Part shown: piece after piece, positions 4,357 through 5,424 of the stretch | How the letters are laid out: each line of letters begins with the position of its first letter | Position numbering within the stretch: position 1 is the first letter of the stretch | Source: Planctomycetota bacterium | GTDB lineage: Bacteria; Planctomycetota; Planctomycetia; Isosphaerales; Isosphaeraceae | Assembly: GCA_021807585.1 (NCBI GenBank) | Contig: JAKBCQ010000250.1 | Span: 1 to 5,424, forward strand | DNA: 5,424 nucleotides | Direction of reading: 5' to 3' | Translations under genes and position numbers: made by a program | Notes under the pieces: model-generated | What the model saw: only the letters and a program-made list of their open reading frames with translations | What the model was told of the DNA's origin: nothing | Database searches by the model: none

Positions 4357-4629
4357 GATTGGAATCGATTCGGCCGACCGCGACGAGCGGGAACGCGCTG
4401 AGCGATACTTGTCTCGAATCGCGATCCCGTCACACTTCAATCAACAAAACCATCATCGAGAGATAAGTGAGTCGATCTCTCATCATCGTCGGCGCCGATC
4501 GATCCTCGCGGCAAGCCGTCATCGAATTTGCAGCCGTTATGACCGATCTGTCCAAAGCCGACCGATCAATTTTTCCCACAGACAGAAGGCATTCAAGGCT
4601 CAGGGTTAAGCGAATCGAATCGCGAACGC
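4357..4629. other. Convergent intergenic region, no gene recognised
   Basis: These 273 bases separate the ends of the sbtA-family and aquaporin genes. A reading frame starting GTG at 4467 is open for 80 codons but resembles no family and runs into the aquaporin gene in antisense, so it is not called. The region contains the palindrome GAATCGATTC (4362-4371), a composite repeat at 4451-4488, a repeated GACCGATC (before and after 4555) followed by a T-run (4570-4575), and an inverted repeat at 4611-4642. Confidence 0.5.
4451..4488. repeat. Inverted repeat nested in a direct repeat
   Basis: GAGAGAT (4458-4464) and ATCTCTC (4475-4481) form a seven-base inverted repeat with a ten-base loop. The unit CATCATCG occurs on both sides, at 4451-4458 and 4481-4488, in the same direction. 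It lies 95 bases after the sbtA-family stop and could be a hairpin in that gene's 3' untranslated region. Confidence 0.4.
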
Positions 4630-4642
4630 TTATTTCGATTCG
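4611..4642. terminator. Inverted repeat at the end of the aquaporin gene
   Basis: CGAATCGAA (4611-4619) and TTCGATTCG (4634-4642) are a perfect nine-base inverted repeat with a 14-base loop, which itself contains GCG-AA-CGC (4622-4629). The right arm overlaps the last codons of the aquaporin gene on the - strand, and its TAA stop (4632-4630) lies in the loop. Placed between convergent genes, it could end transcription from either side. No T-run follows on either strand, so this is a tentative terminator. Confidence 0.35.
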
Positions 4643-5340
4643 GCCGTCGCCGCGGTCGATTCATCAAGCAGAAACCTCGCGACCGCGACCGCGAACAACG
4701 AACCAATAATCGTTGACATAATATATATCCAGACATTACTAAGTTTACCGCTGACGAGCGCCGGCGCGAGCGACCGAGCGGGATTCATCGACGCCCCCGA
4801 GATCGGACCCGCGAACAACGCCTCGAGCGCGATCACCGAACCCACCGCGATCCCCGCCATAATCCCCTTCTCACGCGATCCCGCGGAAACACATAACACG
4901 ACAAACATCAATAAAAATGTCATGATCGCCTCCAGAATGAACGTACGAGCCGCCGACCCGACGGGGTTCGTCGCCCCCAGATTCAGATTCTCCGGGAACA
5001 GAATGCGAAGCAGCACGCTCGCAGCGATCGCCCCAGCGCATTGACTGAGGATATAAGGAATCACTTTCACTCCCGGAAACCGCCGCGACGCCCAAAATCC
5101 AATCGTCACCGCGGGATTGAGATGCGCCCCGGAAATATCGCCGAGCGCATAGATCATCGCCAGAACGATCAAGCCGAACGTGAGCGAGATCCCGATATGC
5201 GTCACCGAGCCCACCGTCGTCTCGTCGATCACGATCGCCCCCGTCCCCGTGAAGACGATCATAAACGTCCCCAGCGCCTCCGCGAGCCAATGACGCAACG
5301 AATCCCGCGTCGATCGCTTCAAAACCGGAAAATCCGTCAT
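4630..5340 (-). CDS. Aquaporin (MIP family), NIP-like
   Basis: A 236-residue inner-membrane channel of the major intrinsic protein family, normal in length, with six membrane segments and both half-helix motifs: SGAHLNPAVT (70-79) and SGASMNPARS (181-190). The second is preceded by ALFAGPI (174-180), so the region reads like plant NIP and bacterial NIP-like channels rather than AqpZ. Aligned on the second NPA, the selectivity filter is Phe55, Ala174, Ala183, Arg189, against Phe, His, Thr, Arg in E. coli AqpZ. Losing the His suggests a wider, less water-specific pore that could pass glycerol, ammonia, urea or metalloid acids. This is inference, as no arsenic genes are nearby. The ATG at 5340 is preceded by GAGGAA (5354-5349) with eight bases between. 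It converges on the sbtA-family gene. Confidence 0.92.
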   Translation of the reverse strand: MTDFPVLKRSTRDSLRHWLAEALGTFMIVFTGTGAIVIDETTVGSVTHIGISLTFGLIVLAMIYALGDISGAHLNPAVTIGFWASRRFPGVKVIPYILSQCAGAIAASVLLRILFPENLNLGATNPVGSAARTFILEAIMTFLLMFVVLCVSAGSREKGIMAGIAVGSVIALEALFAGPISGASMNPARSLAPALVSGKLSNVWIYIMSTIIGSLFAVAVARFLLDESTAATAESK

Positions 5341-5348
5341 GCTATCAA

Positions 5349-5371
5349 TTCCTCAGTGATTCATACGAATC
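5349..5371 (-). promoter_or_regulatory. Aquaporin leader: ribosome site and dyad
   Basis: On the - strand GAGGAA (5354-5349) is the ribosome binding site. Just upstream, GATTC-GTAT-GAATC (5371-5358) is a perfect 5-4-5 dyad. TATGAA inside it could be a -10, but no good -35 lies 17 bases before it. The dyad may be an operator or a leader hairpin. The rest of the region to the window edge (5372-5424) holds no recognisable element. Confidence 0.35.
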
Positions 5372-5424
5372 GATCGACCCGCCCCGCACCACCCGTAACT
5401 TTCCATCGCGGGTAGGCTTGACGC

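Noticed and set aside
4018..4440. 140-codon - strand frame opposite the end of sbtA
   Set aside because: A low-complexity Arg/Glu/Asp-rich shadow typical of GC-rich antisense frames.
3495..4466. 323-codon + strand frame inside sbtA
   Set aside because: An Arg-rich frame-shifted shadow of a clear membrane protein gene.
4467..4709. 80-codon frame after sbtA as a possible SbtB
   Set aside because: It lacks the PII-like pattern of SbtB, becomes Arg/Ser-rich and overlaps the aquaporin gene antisense.
5418..5423. TTGACG as a -35 for a rightward gene
   Set aside because: It lies at the window edge with no visible -10, so it cannot be judged.
1..5424. CRISPR array, tRNA, rRNA or insertion sequence
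   Set aside because: No regularly spaced repeats, cloverleaf, rRNA signature or transposase frame was seen.

Overview
The window is a moderately GC-rich bacterial stretch with four genes on the + strand (small heat-shock protein, degenerate site-2-protease-like membrane protein, CxxCxxCC-cluster protein, SbtA-family permease) and one convergent gene on the - strand (aquaporin). Codon choice, frequent CGATCG words, long intergenic regions, an M50-like membrane protein carrying a rhomboid-associated (DUF6576-like) tail, and an SbtA-type permease behind a secretion signal together suggest a member of the Planctomycetota, perhaps near Isosphaeraceae. That placement is an inference from style and gene content, not a marker-gene result.

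Layout. Positions 1-267 have no convincing gene. They form a regulatory leader: a textbook sigma-54 (-24/-12) promoter at 94-109, an upstream dyad at 50-63, a hairpin at 162-192, and a Shine-Dalgarno that can pair with the bases just before the ATG. Hsp20 follows (268-726). Positions 727-1064 (338 bases) are non-coding but structured, and hold three hairpins. The largest (813-866) is a long, nearly continuous stem whose G-U pairs only work in the + strand transcript. The M50-like gene (1065-2129) and the YkgJ-like gene (2175-2621) lie 45 bases apart and may be co-transcribed. A 202-base gap then carries a candidate -35/-10 promoter, a 28-base palindrome and a strong ribosome binding site for the GTG-started SbtA-family gene (2824-4356). 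The 273 bases between the convergent sbtA and aquaporin genes hold two inverted repeats and no recognisable gene. The aquaporin runs 5340 to 4630 on the - strand, with its leader at the window's right edge.

How the genes fit together. Hsp20 looks like a separately controlled stress unit. SbtA (Na+/bicarbonate import) and the aquaporin (water or small neutral solutes) are both inner-membrane transport proteins, but they have their own convergent promoters, so any joint role is speculative. The points that best repay a second look are the sigma-54 control of hsp20, the + strand structured RNA candidate at 813-866, the HEAAR (not HExxH) protease-like protein, the palindrome between promoter and start of sbtA, and the strong over-use of CGATCG across the window.
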